DNA of 64,000 nt from Hyphomicrobiales bacterium (GTDB lineage: Bacteria; Pseudomonadota; Alphaproteobacteria; Rhizobiales; Rhizobiaceae): assembly GCA_900465665.1 (NCBI GenBank), contig UBJO01000004.1, positions 1 to 64,000 of the forward strand, in the 5' to 3' direction. The notes below the pieces were generated by a model, which searched no databases, had not been told where the DNA came from, and saw only the letters and a list, made by a program, of their open reading frames with translations. Below are positions 9,480 to 18,623 of this stretch, piece by piece. Positions within the stretch are counted from its first letter, which is position 1. Every line of letters begins with the position of its first letter. The position numbers were made by a program, and so were the translations under genes.

Positions 9480-9494
9480 ACACTTATAATGTGT
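9480..9494. promoter_or_regulatory. inverted repeat, candidate MarR operator
   Basis: ACAC and GTGT flank a 7-nt AT-rich centre (TTATAAT), 24 nt upstream of the MarR start. The AT-rich centre and the location fit a MarR operator overlapping a -10 region. The assignment is inferred. Confidence 0.4.
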
Positions 9495-9549
9495 CTAGAT
9501 ATATTGAGCAGGTGCAACATACAAGTCACCTCTGCTTGATTATTGCTAA

Positions 9550-9569
9550 TGTGCGACCAAATTGTCGCA
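9550..9569. promoter_or_regulatory. perfect 7-bp inverted repeat, candidate operator
   Basis: GTGCGAC and GTCGCAC are separated by 6 nt (CAAATT). There is no U-tract after it in either direction, which argues against a terminator. It lies about 94 nt upstream of the MarR start. A regulator binding site is the most likely role. Confidence 0.5.
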
Positions 9570-9902
9570 CCCGGCTAACGAACGCCCTGCCGAAACCGGT
9601 AAGCGTTGGGGGCCCGCGATACCCTCCCTGATTTCATTGGTCTTGGAAATTTCAACCCACTGGGATTTGCTTTTCGTCAAGACACCCGTTTATATCGAAA
9701 TCCAGAGGCTTACCGGGTGGGGACCTTCCCGGCCAATCGATCGCAACGGCATGCAAGTCGTGAGCGCTATCAGCGCCACGAACGTAAGACAGCATAGAAA
9801 ATAGGCGAGCGACACACAGTCGCTCGAGTACCGCCTGACATGAAACGCATTCTTTCAGCATAGTCATGGCGGCGTGTTTGGCCGCCCGAATGGGGAGCCG
9901 CC

Positions 9903-11081
9903 ATGCCTTTCTCGCTTCGATACGTCTTGGCCTTCAGCAGCGTCGCGTTCTTACCCTTCGCCTCATCCGCCCAGCAGGCCGCCGCTCCGCCTCCGCCGCC
10001 CGTGACAGTGGCCAAGCCCGTTGTGCGCGAGGTCGTCGATAACGACGAGTTCATCGGCCGCTTCCAGGCGGTTGACGAGGTCTCGGTGCGCGCACGCGTC
10101 GGCGGCTATCTGAACGAGGTCGATTTCACCGACGGCGCGCTGGTGAAGAAGGGCGACAAGCTCTTCGTCATCGACCAACGCCCCTTCGTCACCGCGCTCA
10201 ACGAAGCCAACGCCGCGCTCGAAGTCGCCAAATCCACGCAGACCTACGCCGAAGCGCAGTTCAACCGCGCGCAGAGCCTTGCCACCAGCGGCAGCCAGTC
10301 GGTCTCGACACTCGACGATCGCCGCCGCGAATGGCTCTCCGCGCAGGCCAATGTTCGCGGTGCCCAGGCAACCGCCGACCGCGCGGCCCTCGACATGGAA
10401 TATACGACGATATCGGCGCCGCTCAGCGGCCGCATCGACCGCCGCCTGATCTCCACAGGCAATCTGGTGCAGGCGGACCAAACGATCTTGACGACCATCG
10501 TGTCGCTCGACCCGATCGATTTCTACTTCGACGTCGATGAACGCCGCCTGCTGAACTTCGCCGATACGGCGCGCAAGCTCGGTAAGGATCTGCAACTGGG
10601 CGGCGGCGGCGTGCCTGTCACCGTGACGATCTCCGACCCGACCGCCAAGCCCTTCACCGGCAAGCTCGACTTCGCCGAAAACCGCATCGACAACGAAAGC
10701 GGCACCATCCGCATCCGCGCACGGCTGGCCAATCCCGACCTGATCCTGCAGCCCGGCCTCTTCGGCCGCGTGCAGGTGGAGGCGTCCAACAAGTACAAGG
10801 CGATCCTCGTGCCCGACGAGGCGATCGGTTCCGACCAGAACGAACGTGTCGTCTTCGTCGTCGGCACCGACGGCAAGGTATCGACCAAGCCCGTGCGCCC
10901 CGGCCCTAGGCTTTATGGCTACCGCGTCATCCGCGAGGGCCTTGATGGCACCGAGACGATCATCGTCAACGGCCTGATGCGCGCCCGCCCCGGCGCCACC
11001 ATCACGCCGCAGATGACCGAGCTGCCGCAGGAACGGCGCGATACGCCGCCGGAAAACGCCGCGACGGAGACGCCACAATGA
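9903..11081 (+). CDS. RND efflux periplasmic adaptor
   Basis: This is a 392-residue membrane fusion protein with a Sec signal peptide (MPFSLRYVLAFSSVAFLPFASSAQQ). The barrel-sandwich motif is VRARVGGYLNEVDFTDGALVKKGDKLFV, the alpha-hairpin follows, and DMEYTTISAPLSGRIDRRLISTGNLVQ closes the second half. The C-terminus is rich in P/E/T. A GGGGAG site supports the ATG. Its last codon overlaps the permease start in ATGA, so the two are coupled. No outer-membrane channel gene follows, so the pump must borrow one encoded elsewhere. Confidence 0.93.
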   Translation: MPFSLRYVLAFSSVAFLPFASSAQQAAAPPPPPVTVAKPVVREVVDNDEFIGRFQAVDEVSVRARVGGYLNEVDFTDGALVKKGDKLFVIDQRPFVTALNEANAALEVAKSTQTYAEAQFNRAQSLATSGSQSVSTLDDRRREWLSAQANVRGAQATADRAALDMEYTTISAPLSGRIDRRLISTGNLVQADQTILTTIVSLDPIDFYFDVDERRLLNFADTARKLGKDLQLGGGGVPVTVTISDPTAKPFTGKLDFAENRIDNESGTIRIRARLANPDLILQPGLFGRVQVEASNKYKAILVPDEAIGSDQNERVVFVVGTDGKVSTKPVRPGPRLYGYRVIREGLDGTETIIVNGLMRARPGATITPQMTELPQERRDTPPENAATETPQ

Positions 11082-14000
11082 GGTTCGCTCATTTCTTCGT
11101 CGACCGCCCGATCTTCGCGGCGGTCATCTCGATCGTGCTCCTCGTCGTCGGCAGCATCGCCTATACGCAGCTGCCGGTGTCGCAGTATCCCGAGATCGCC
11201 CCTCCGACCATCGTGGTGCGCACCTCCTATCCGGGCGCCGACCCGCAGACCATCGCCGACACGGTATCCACGCCGCTGGAGCAGCAGATCAACGGCGTCG
11301 AGGACATGCTCTACATGTCCTCCTATTCCAGCGCCGATGGCGCCATGTCGCTGACCATCACCTTCAAGCTCGGCACCGATCTCGACAAGGTACAGGTGCT
11401 CGTTCAGAACCGCGTCTCGATCGCCCTGCCCCGACTTCCCGAAGAGGTACAGCGCCTCGGCGTCACCACCGACAAAAGCTCGCCCGACCTGATGATGGTC
11501 GTGCACCTTCTCTCGCCCTCGCACCGCTACGACCAGCTCTACGTCTCCAACTATGCCCGCAACCGCATCCGCGACACCCTGGTGCGCCTCGATGGCGTCG
11601 GCGACGTGCAGGTGTTCGGCGAGCGCCAGTATTCCATGCGCATCTGGCTGGACCCACAGAAGCTCTCCGCCTACGGCATGACATCGGATGACGTGGTCTC
11701 GGCCCTTCGCGACCAGAACGTCCAGGTCTCCGGCGGCAAGATCGGCGCGCCACCAGTCACCGGCAAGAACGCCTTCGAATATACGGTGAGAACCGACGGC
11801 CGCTTCTCCGACGTGCGCGAATTCCGCTACGTCATCGTCAAGTCGACAGACACCGGCCGGCTTGTGCAGCTGCAGGACGTCGCCCGCATCGAATTGGGCG
11901 CTCAGGACTATGTGACCAACAGCTATCTCAACAACGACCCCGCCGTGGCGCTCGGCATCTTCGCCCGCCCCGGAACCAACGCGCTCGACACCGCGCACCA
12001 GATCCAGTCGCTGATGAAGGACATATCCCAGACCTTCCCGCAGGGTCTGGAATACCGCATTGTCTACGACACCACCGAGTTCATCTCGGAATCGATCACC
12101 GAGGTCTATCGAACCATCGCCGAAGCCGCGATCCTGGTGGCGATCGTCGTCCTCGTCTTCCTGCAATCCTGGCGCACCGCGATCATCCCGATCATCGCCA
12201 TCCCGGTCTCGCTGATCGGCACCTTCGCCGTGCTCCTCGCCTTCGGATTCTCGCTGAACATGCTGACGCTGTTCGGCCTGGTGCTGGCGATCGGCATCGT
12301 CGTCGACGACGCGATCGTCGTGGTCGAGAATGTCGAGCGCAATCTCGCCAAAGGCATGACTCCGAAGGAGGCCGCGCATGTGACGATGGACGAGGTCGGC
12401 ACCGCCGTCGTCGCCATCTCGCTGGTGCTGATCGCCGTCTTCGTGCCCACCGCCTTCATCCCTGGGATCTCCGGCCAGTTCTACAAGCAGTTTGCCGTGA
12501 CCATCTCGGTCACCACCGCGATTTCGGCGCTGAACTCGCTGACGCTGTCGCCGGCACTCGCCGGTATTCTGCTCCGAAGCCACGATCACCAGCACACGCG
12601 CAACAACATCGCCCTGCGTTTCGGGCGCGGTCTCGCGAACGGCTTCAACAACGGCTTCGATCGTCTGAGCCACGGCTATTCGTGGATCGTCAGGCACCTC
12701 GTCAGAAGCTGGATCGGTATCACCTGCTCGCTGCTCGTCTTCGCGGGCCTGCTCGGCGCCACCTACTTCATGATCACCAAGGTCCCGTCGGGCTTCATCC
12801 CGACCATGGACCAGGGCTACGCGATCGTCGTCGTGCAATTGCCTGATGGCGCGTCGCTGGCGCGTACCGATGCGGTGGTGAAGCAGGTGGGCGATATCGC
12901 GCGGACGGTCCCCGGCGTCGGCAATGCCGTGCAGTTCGCCGGCTTCAGCGGCGCGACCTTCACCAACGCCTCCAATTCCGGCGTCGTCTTCGTCCCCTTC
13001 AAGTCGTTCGCCGAGCGCGAGGAAGGCGGCGAGACCGCCAACAAGATCATCGGCGAGCTGTTTGGTAAGCTGCAGAGCATCCAGGAGGCCTTCATCATCG
13101 CCGTGCCGCCGCCATCCGTGCGCGGCGTCGGCAATTCCGGCGGCTTCAAGATGCAGATTCTCGATCTTGAAAACGCCGACATGACCCGCGTGCTCGGCCT
13201 TGCCCGGCAGATGATGGGCGCGGCCGCCACGACCGAAGGCCTGACCGGCGTCTTCACGACCTTCTCCGATGCCAGCCCGCAATATTATCTCGCCATCGAT
13301 CGCGACAAGGCCCGTTTCCTGAACGTGCCGATCCCCAACATCTTCAACGCGCTGTCGATCAATCTCGGCGTCGCCTATGTCAACGACTTCAACGCCTTCG
13401 GCCGCGTCTACCAGGTCCGCGCCCAGGCCGACCGGCAATACCGCATGGACCGCGAGGACATTCTCGGCCTCAAGGTGCGCTCGGCGACCGGCGCGCTGGT
13501 GCCGCTCGGCACGCTGATGGATATCCAGGATTCCAGCGGCCCTGCCCTCGTCCAGCGCTACAATATGTATGTCTCCGTTCCGCTGCAGGGCAATCCGACA
13601 CCCGGCACATCGACGGGCGACGCGCTGAAGAAGATGGAGGCGCTGGCGGCAAAGATCCTGCCGCCCGGCACGACCTTCGAATGGACCGAACTCGCCTACC
13701 AGGAAACCCACACCGGCAACACGGCGGTCTATATCTTCGCCCTGTCAGTCATCTTCGTCTTCCTGGCGCTCGCGGCCCAATATGAGAGCTGGGTGCTGCC
13801 GCTGGCGATCATCCTGATCGTGCCGCTGGCGGTGCTCGCGGCACTGATCGGCGTCTGGTTCCGGGGCATGGACAACAACGTGCTGACGCAGATCGGCCTG
13901 ATCGTCTTGATCGGCCTTGCGGCCAAGAACGCGATCCTGATCGTCGAGTTCGCCCGCCAGGCGGAAGACGAAGGCAAGTCGCCGGTGGAGGCAGCCGTCG

Positions 14001-14272
14001 AGGCGAGCCATCTGCGCCTGCGCCCGATCCTGATGACGGCGTTCGCCTTCATCTTCGGCGTGCTGCCGCTTGCAATCGCCACCGGCCCCGGCGCCGAAAT
14101 GCGCCAGTCGCTCGGCACGGCCGTCTTCTCAGGCATGCTCGGCGTCACGATATTCGGTCTGTTCCTGACACCCGTCTTCTATGTCGCGCTGCGTTCGTTC
14201 AGGAGAAAGGCCCGACCGGCGGAGACAGTGGAACCGGATACGCAAGCGCCGCCTGCTGAAGCCTCGTCATGA
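11078..14272 (+). CDS. RND (HAE1 family) multidrug efflux permease
   Basis: It has 1064 residues, the normal length for AcrB/MexB-type trimers. N-terminal MRFAHFFVDRPIFAAVISI is the first membrane helix. Membrane helix 4 carries GIVVDDAIVVVENVE with the paired Asp residues needed for proton relay. LIGLAAKNAILIVEFA in helix 10 carries the matching Lys. The two large periplasmic loops are complete. The C-terminus overlaps the convergent acyltransferase gene by 6 nt. The substrate range cannot be read from the sequence. Confidence 0.95.
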   Translation: MRFAHFFVDRPIFAAVISIVLLVVGSIAYTQLPVSQYPEIAPPTIVVRTSYPGADPQTIADTVSTPLEQQINGVEDMLYMSSYSSADGAMSLTITFKLGTDLDKVQVLVQNRVSIALPRLPEEVQRLGVTTDKSSPDLMMVVHLLSPSHRYDQLYVSNYARNRIRDTLVRLDGVGDVQVFGERQYSMRIWLDPQKLSAYGMTSDDVVSALRDQNVQVSGGKIGAPPVTGKNAFEYTVRTDGRFSDVREFRYVIVKSTDTGRLVQLQDVARIELGAQDYVTNSYLNNDPAVALGIFARPGTNALDTAHQIQSLMKDISQTFPQGLEYRIVYDTTEFISESITEVYRTIAEAAILVAIVVLVFLQSWRTAIIPIIAIPVSLIGTFAVLLAFGFSLNMLTLFGLVLAIGIVVDDAIVVVENVERNLAKGMTPKEAAHVTMDEVGTAVVAISLVLIAVFVPTAFIPGISGQFYKQFAVTISVTTAISALNSLTLSPALAGILLRSHDHQHTRNNIALRFGRGLANGFNNGFDRLSHGYSWIVRHLVRSWIGITCSLLVFAGLLGATYFMITKVPSGFIPTMDQGYAIVVVQLPDGASLARTDAVVKQVGDIARTVPGVGNAVQFAGFSGATFTNASNSGVVFVPFKSFAEREEGGETANKIIGELFGKLQSIQEAFIIAVPPPSVRGVGNSGGFKMQILDLENADMTRVLGLARQMMGAAATTEGLTGVFTTFSDASPQYYLAIDRDKARFLNVPIPNIFNALSINLGVAYVNDFNAFGRVYQVRAQADRQYRMDREDILGLKVRSATGALVPLGTLMDIQDSSGPALVQRYNMYVSVPLQGNPTPGTSTGDALKKMEALAAKILPPGTTFEWTELAYQETHTGNTAVYIFALSVIFVFLALAAQYESWVLPLAIILIVPLAVLAALIGVWFRGMDNNVLTQIGLIVLIGLAAKNAILIVEFARQAEDEGKSPVEAAVEASHLRLRPILMTAFAFIFGVLPLAIATGPGAEMRQSLGTAVFSGMLGVTIFGLFLTPVFYVALRSFRRKARPAETVEPDTQAPPAEASS

Positions 14273-15274
14273 GGCTCGGCGAGCGAGTGTCGCCTGTTTC
14301 GAGCGGGAACCGGAGAGCAGCTTCCTCAGCGGCTTTTCGATGAGTTCGTAGGCTGCGGTTCCAAGAACCACGCCGGCAAGAACGCACACCGGAGCCATAA
14401 CGGTGGCTGAGAGGCCGATCACCTGCCCCGCCTTGGCGACCACCGAGATCGCCAGCGTGTGCCATAGATAGATCGAGTAGGAGGCGTCGCCGAGATAGGT
14501 CAGCAGCGGCATGCGGCCGAGACTTCCGGCCGCCTCCAGCGAAACCATCCCGTAAACCAGCACCATCGCCAGCGGACCGCATATCCCGGCATTGAACTCG
14601 GCGCCCATCAGATGGATGGCGGCGAAGCCGGAAAGGGCAGCGCCCACGCAGGCAAGTCCCAGGCTGGTGCCGGCGATCCACCAGCGCAGCCACAGCTCGG
14701 CAATCAATACACCGCCGACGAATTCGAGAATGATCGGACGCGTGTAGGTGTAGAGCGCCGGCGTCGTCGGCTGCAGGATTTGCCCGGCCAGGAAGAAGCC
14801 GCCGAACAGTGCGAGCAGAAAGGCGAGACGCCATTTGCGCGGTAAGAACAGCGCGCCGGCGAAGAGGACGTAGAAGAAGATCTCGAAATTGAGCGTCCAC
14901 CCCTGCACCAGCACCGGCCAGATGTCACCGGTGCTCGGGGAATGCGCGGGAATGAAGAACAGCGACGCAAGGATATGCGACGTCGTCAATTGCAGGTTCG
15001 GAAACAGCCCGGTCACGGCGCCGGCGATCATGATTGCTGTCACCAGCCAATAGGATGGCGCGATGCGGCGCAGGCGGTCGATGAGGAAGCCCTGCGGCGT
15101 CATCGGCCGGCGCTCGCTGATCACCCACATGATGAAGCCGCTGATGACGAAAAACACATCGACACCGGCAGCCCCGATGGCGAAGTGCTCGCCGGACTTC
15201 TCGGCCGCGTGAAAAACGACGACAGCAAGCGCCGCGAAGGCGCGCAGATATTGGATGCCGTAAAGGGTCTTCAT
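14267..15274 (-). CDS. exoZ: acyltransferase-3 family, ExoZ-like exopolysaccharide acetyltransferase
   Basis: A multi-spanning integral membrane O-acyltransferase of 335 residues. Its hallmarks are YLRAFAALAVVVFHA with the conserved His of the family, then GVDVFFVISGFIMW and the cytoplasmic RLRRIAPSYW. In succinoglycan clusters the gene after exoY-exoF-exoQ is exoZ, which adds acetyl groups to the repeat unit; the position here is the same. Its start lies 50 nt after the exoQ-like stop. The C-terminus overlaps the convergent RND permease. The gene name rests on synteny plus family, and the acetyl donor and site are inferred. Confidence 0.85.
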   Translation of the reverse strand: MKTLYGIQYLRAFAALAVVVFHAAEKSGEHFAIGAAGVDVFFVISGFIMWVISERRPMTPQGFLIDRLRRIAPSYWLVTAIMIAGAVTGLFPNLQLTTSHILASLFFIPAHSPSTGDIWPVLVQGWTLNFEIFFYVLFAGALFLPRKWRLAFLLALFGGFFLAGQILQPTTPALYTYTRPIILEFVGGVLIAELWLRWWIAGTSLGLACVGAALSGFAAIHLMGAEFNAGICGPLAMVLVYGMVSLEAAGSLGRMPLLTYLGDASYSIYLWHTLAISVVAKAGQVIGLSATVMAPVCVLAGVVLGTAAYELIEKPLRKLLSGSRSKQATLARRAS

Positions 15275-15324
15275 CCGGTTTCCTCAAATGACCGGTCAGT
15301 GCCGGCCGACAATGCTGTTAAGTG

Positions 15325-16596
15325 CTAATGCATCAAAGGTTCGGGCTGCCGTGCCTGCCGCGCCCATGCCGCGACATCAAGCTGGCGGCGCACGCTCATC
15401 AGCTTTCCGGCGCAGAAATAGAACAGGAACGTCCCGACATTGTAGGGCGTCAGAATGTCGATCTCGACGAAGGAGCGGATCAACAGAAGCACGCAGATGG
15501 CAAACAGCAGGTAGGATTCATCGTTCCTGATGTCTTCGATCAGGCGACGGAGATGCCCCCACAGGATCTTCAGGAAAGTGAAAACCAGGATCGCCAGGCC
15601 GACGAGGCCGAGCTCCACCGTCGTTTCGATATAGGTATTGTGGAAGTGGAAGCCGCTGCGCGAGCCGATGAAGAACTCTTCCCAGAGACGCTCCGGCTCC
15701 GAAAAGCCCTGAACCCAATAGGCCTGGTAGCCAACGCCGAAATAGGGATTGTCGGCCGCAGCCTTGATCCCCTGCTGCCACAGATAGGTGCGGCCCGTCA
15801 GCGTCGAATCCTTGCCGAAGATCCCGAGCACGGCATCGACCGCGCCGAGATAGACACCGGCGACCGCAAGCACGATCACCGCGACCCCGCCGCCAATGAC
15901 GAGCAGCTTGCGCTGGTCGGGCGTCAGCGTTAGCACGACACGCAGGCCGACCATCAGCGCCAGAACCACGACGGCGGTCAGGACCGAAGTCGCCGACTGG
16001 CACATCATCAGGCAATAGGCCGACAGCAAGCCGGAGACCCCGGTGACAGCCAGCCAAGATGGGCGGCGTTCGCCGAAGATGAAGACGGTCGCGAAGCAGG
16101 CGATCAGGCCGAGCGAGGCGTAGAACCCAAGCTGGTTCTTCGACGCGAAGGCGCCGACGAAGCTGTAGGTGTTGTCGATCACGTCCAACTCGTAGTGCCC
16201 GAAGAGCACTGAATAGACGAGCACGATGCCGATACCGGCGACCATGCCGAGCGTCAGCGTCTTGGCATCCAGCACCCTGACCGCGATCAGCGTGCAGAGC
16301 ACCTGCGTGAAATATTGAATGGCGGCGCGCATCGACACGCTGGGCGCCGCCGACCAGAAGACCGATAGGAAGGCGATCGCCGCGAAAGCGTAGATCCAGA
16401 TGTAGCGATTGTAGTTGCCGAGAACCTTGCGGTAATCGACCGCGATCAGCGGCAGCCAGAGCGCATAGTAAAGCAGGATCGACACCTGCCCGAACCGAAG
16501 CGAGTAGGCGAACGAAAAAAGCGAAATCGCCACGGCGGAAACGGCATAGGCCACATTCCCGCCGGGCTGGATGAGCGCCGACTTAGCGATACGCAT
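15325..16596 (-). CDS. exoQ: ExoQ-like polysaccharide polymerase (Wzy/O-antigen ligase family)
   Basis: An integral membrane protein of 423 residues with about 11 hydrophobic segments and the Wzy_C-type periplasmic loop containing TLTGRTYLWQQGIKAAADNPYFGVGYQAYW and the later FHNTYIETTVELG. This family joins lipid-linked repeat units in the periplasm. It starts 9 nt after the exoF-like stop with GAGG before the ATG, so it is in the exoYFQZ operon. The synteny exoY-exoF-exoQ-exoZ supports the name. Confidence 0.9.
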   Translation of the reverse strand: MRIAKSALIQPGGNVAYAVSAVAISLFSFAYSLRFGQVSILLYYALWLPLIAVDYRKVLGNYNRYIWIYAFAAIAFLSVFWSAAPSVSMRAAIQYFTQVLCTLIAVRVLDAKTLTLGMVAGIGIVLVYSVLFGHYELDVIDNTYSFVGAFASKNQLGFYASLGLIACFATVFIFGERRPSWLAVTGVSGLLSAYCLMMCQSATSVLTAVVVLALMVGLRVVLTLTPDQRKLLVIGGGVAVIVLAVAGVYLGAVDAVLGIFGKDSTLTGRTYLWQQGIKAAADNPYFGVGYQAYWVQGFSEPERLWEEFFIGSRSGFHFHNTYIETTVELGLVGLAILVFTFLKILWGHLRRLIEDIRNDESYLLFAICVLLLIRSFVEIDILTPYNVGTFLFYFCAGKLMSVRRQLDVAAWARQARQPEPLMH

Positions 16597-16605
16597 ACTG
16601 CCTCA

Positions 16606-17877
16606 TTACCTCATGGCCAGTCCGGCGGTGACCTTGATCAGATCGCCGGGCTGCAACGCGGTGCTTTCCTGCACCGGGATTTCCTTCGGCTTGCCGTCCA
16701 CGTCACGAATGACGGAGTAGGCAATGCTGGCGGCACCCGTCGACGTGTCGAAGCGGGCCGCGTCCGTGGATTGGGTCAGCGCTTCGGCCATCAGCGAGTT
16801 GCTCGTCGTGAGCTTCAGGTTGAGCTGGTCGAGCTGCGCGTCCGCACTCTGCTTTTCCTGGGCGAGCTGTGCGTCCCAGTCGTTGCGAAGCGTGATCTCG
16901 TCTTGGTTGGCCTTGCTGATATCCTGCTTGGCCTTGAGCGAGTTCGTGTCGATGTCGAGAAGCATCGCCTCGAGATCGGCCGCGCGTTGCTCGGCCGTCA
17001 TCTTGCGGGCGCTGAGCACCAGCCCCTTCTCGGCGAGATCGTCGACCTTGTCGCGATCGGCCGTGGCAAGCTCCAGCTGGCGGGTCTGGGTCTGCGTCTT
17101 CTTGGCAAGCGTCTCGACTTCGCTCTGCAGCAGAGCCCTCAAGTCATCGAGTGCCTGAAGCTGCAGCGTCAGCCGCTTCTTGCGCGAGGTCATGAGCGCG
17201 TTCTCGCTGTCGACGAGCGCTCTGGCCTCCGGCTTGTCCTTCAGTTCGGCCGGAATCTCGAAACTATCCTTGTTGTCGATTTCGGCCTGAAGGCGAGCCT
17301 GCTTCACCAGAAGCCGCGCCCTGTCCGCCATGTAGACGACGGCGTCGCCCTTGGCGTTGATGAAATCGCGGGCGAACCGCTGGCCGGAATCGGCCCGGCG
17401 AAGGCCGCCGGCAAGGCTGACGGCCTTGGCGACGGTGAGGTTCGGCGCGAACGGAAACTCACCCGGCTTCTCCACGTCTCCGGAGAGATAGACAGGGCGG
17501 AATTCCGACAATTCGACGGATGCCGACGGCCGGTCCTTCAGGGCGAACTGCCTCTGAAGGGCCATGCCGATCTGCTTGGCGATGGCGTCGGTCGTCTGCC
17601 CGGAAGCAGCGAGATCGCCGACGAATGGCAGCGAGATGCTGCCGGACGGGCCAACCGTGTAGTCGCCGCTGACGACAGACCAGTCGCGGATCGTCCCATC
17701 CGCCGTCTGCCATTCGGCAACTCGAATCTTCACTTTATCCATGGTTCCAAGGCGGTAATCGTCCGCGCTGGCAATGAATGAGGACAGCAGGAATGCACTC
17801 AACCCGGCAGCGACTGCAACACCGGATCGAAGGGCACGGGATCGCCCAGCCTGACTGCCAAATAGACGTTCGTTCAT
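16606..17877 (-). CDS. exoF: ExoF-like outer-membrane polysaccharide export protein
   Basis: 423 residues, matching the length of ExoF. A signal peptide (residues 1-38, GVAVAAGLSAFLLSSFIASA) is followed by the Poly_export domain (YRLGTMDKVKIRVAEW to VELSEFRPV), an SLBB-like segment beginning VYLSGDVEKPGEFPF, and a long coiled-coil of about 200 residues rich in K/Q/E/L. The C-terminus repeats the domain end (ALQPGDLIKVTAGL). This is the periplasmic/outer-membrane component acting with ExoP. GGGGA precedes the start by 6 nt. It lies 65 nt downstream of exoY. Confidence 0.92.
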   Translation of the reverse strand: MNERLFGSQAGRSRALRSGVAVAAGLSAFLLSSFIASADDYRLGTMDKVKIRVAEWQTADGTIRDWSVVSGDYTVGPSGSISLPFVGDLAASGQTTDAIAKQIGMALQRQFALKDRPSASVELSEFRPVYLSGDVEKPGEFPFAPNLTVAKAVSLAGGLRRADSGQRFARDFINAKGDAVVYMADRARLLVKQARLQAEIDNKDSFEIPAELKDKPEARALVDSENALMTSRKKRLTLQLQALDDLRALLQSEVETLAKKTQTQTRQLELATADRDKVDDLAEKGLVLSARKMTAEQRAADLEAMLLDIDTNSLKAKQDISKANQDEITLRNDWDAQLAQEKQSADAQLDQLNLKLTTSNSLMAEALTQSTDAARFDTSTGAASIAYSVIRDVDGKPKEIPVQESTALQPGDLIKVTAGLAMR

Positions 17878-17942
17878 ATTTTTCCCCGTGTTTCGTCCCG
17901 ACGGCGAGCCATAAGACGTGCTCGTCGGGCGTAAGGATGCCG

Positions 17943-18623
17943 TTAGTAGCTTCCGCGCTGAGCGCAGACGGCGGGAATGGTCTTTGCGATGATCGCAACG
18001 TCCCGGGCCATCGACCAGTTTTCGACGTAGTGGGTGTCGAAAGCGACGCGAGCGGCATAGGAGACGTCGTTGCGTCCGCTGACCTGCCAGAGACCGGTAA
18101 GGCCTGGGCGGGACTGCAGATAGAAGACGGCGGCGTGCTCGTACATTTCAAGTTCGTCTTGAACGACGGGACGCGGACCGACGACACTCATCTCACCGCG
18201 AATGATGTTGAAGAGCTGGGGAAGCTCATCAAGGCTCAGCTTGCGCAGCACGGCGCCAACGGCAGTCACCCGAGGGTCGTTCTGCAGCTTGCGCGTGGCG
18301 CGCCACTCATCCATGGCGGAAGGGTTGTTGCGCAGGTATTCCTGCAAAACCTTGTCGCCATTGGTGACCATTGTCCGAAACTTCAGGCAACGGAATTCCT
18401 GGCCGTTGTGGCCGATGCGGCGATGGCCATAGAAGGCCGGACCCTTGTCCGTGAGCTTCACAAGCAGCATCACCATCAAAAAGATTGGGCTCAGAAACAG
18501 AAGCCCGAGGCAGGCGGCGGACACATCGAATGCCCGTTTTGCGAAACCGCCTGTGGGCGGAAACGCGTTTTCGTGAACTGCGCCATAAAATGGCGAACTG
18601 TCCGATCTCGTCGCAGACTTCAT
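17943..18623 (-). CDS. exoY: ExoY-like undecaprenyl-phosphate galactose phosphotransferase
   Basis: The 226-residue length matches ExoY. One N-terminal membrane helix (VSAACLGLLFLSPIFLMVMLLV) precedes the bacterial sugar transferase domain. Signatures are GPAFYGHRRIG, FRCLKFRTMV, LRKLSLDELPQLFNIIRGEMSVVGPRP and RPGLTGLWQVSGR. The enzyme starts the repeat unit by moving galactose-1-phosphate onto undecaprenyl phosphate. GGAG lies 9 nt before the ATG. It is first in the leftward exoYFQZ operon and divergent from exoX, whose product in rhizobia restrains ExoY. Confidence 0.94.
   Translation of the reverse strand: MKSATRSDSSPFYGAVHENAFPPTGGFAKRAFDVSAACLGLLFLSPIFLMVMLLVKLTDKGPAFYGHRRIGHNGQEFRCLKFRTMVTNGDKVLQEYLRNNPSAMDEWRATRKLQNDPRVTAVGAVLRKLSLDELPQLFNIIRGEMSVVGPRPVVQDELEMYEHAAVFYLQSRPGLTGLWQVSGRNDVSYAARVAFDTHYVENWSMARDVAIIAKTIPAVCAQRGSY

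Larger units (their letters stand above)
9457..9902. promoter_or_regulatory. divergent control region between two efflux operons
   Basis: 446 bp without a supportable gene. It must hold the promoter of the leftward marR-emrAB-like operon and of the rightward RND operon. Two inverted repeats (9480-9494 and 9550-9569) lie close to the MarR gene. The part near the RND start ends in a GGGGAG site 7 nt before the ATG at 9903. Confidence 0.7.

Noticed and set aside
9562..9867. Short frames in the efflux control region
   Set aside because: Overlapping frames on both strands without start signals; the region is better explained as promoters and operators.
10919..13711. Long open frame on the minus strand (930 codons) opposite the RND permease
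   Set aside because: It is antisense to a complete, motif-rich RND permease. GC-rich third positions create such mirror frames, and the translation is Asp/His/Arg-rich with no domain.
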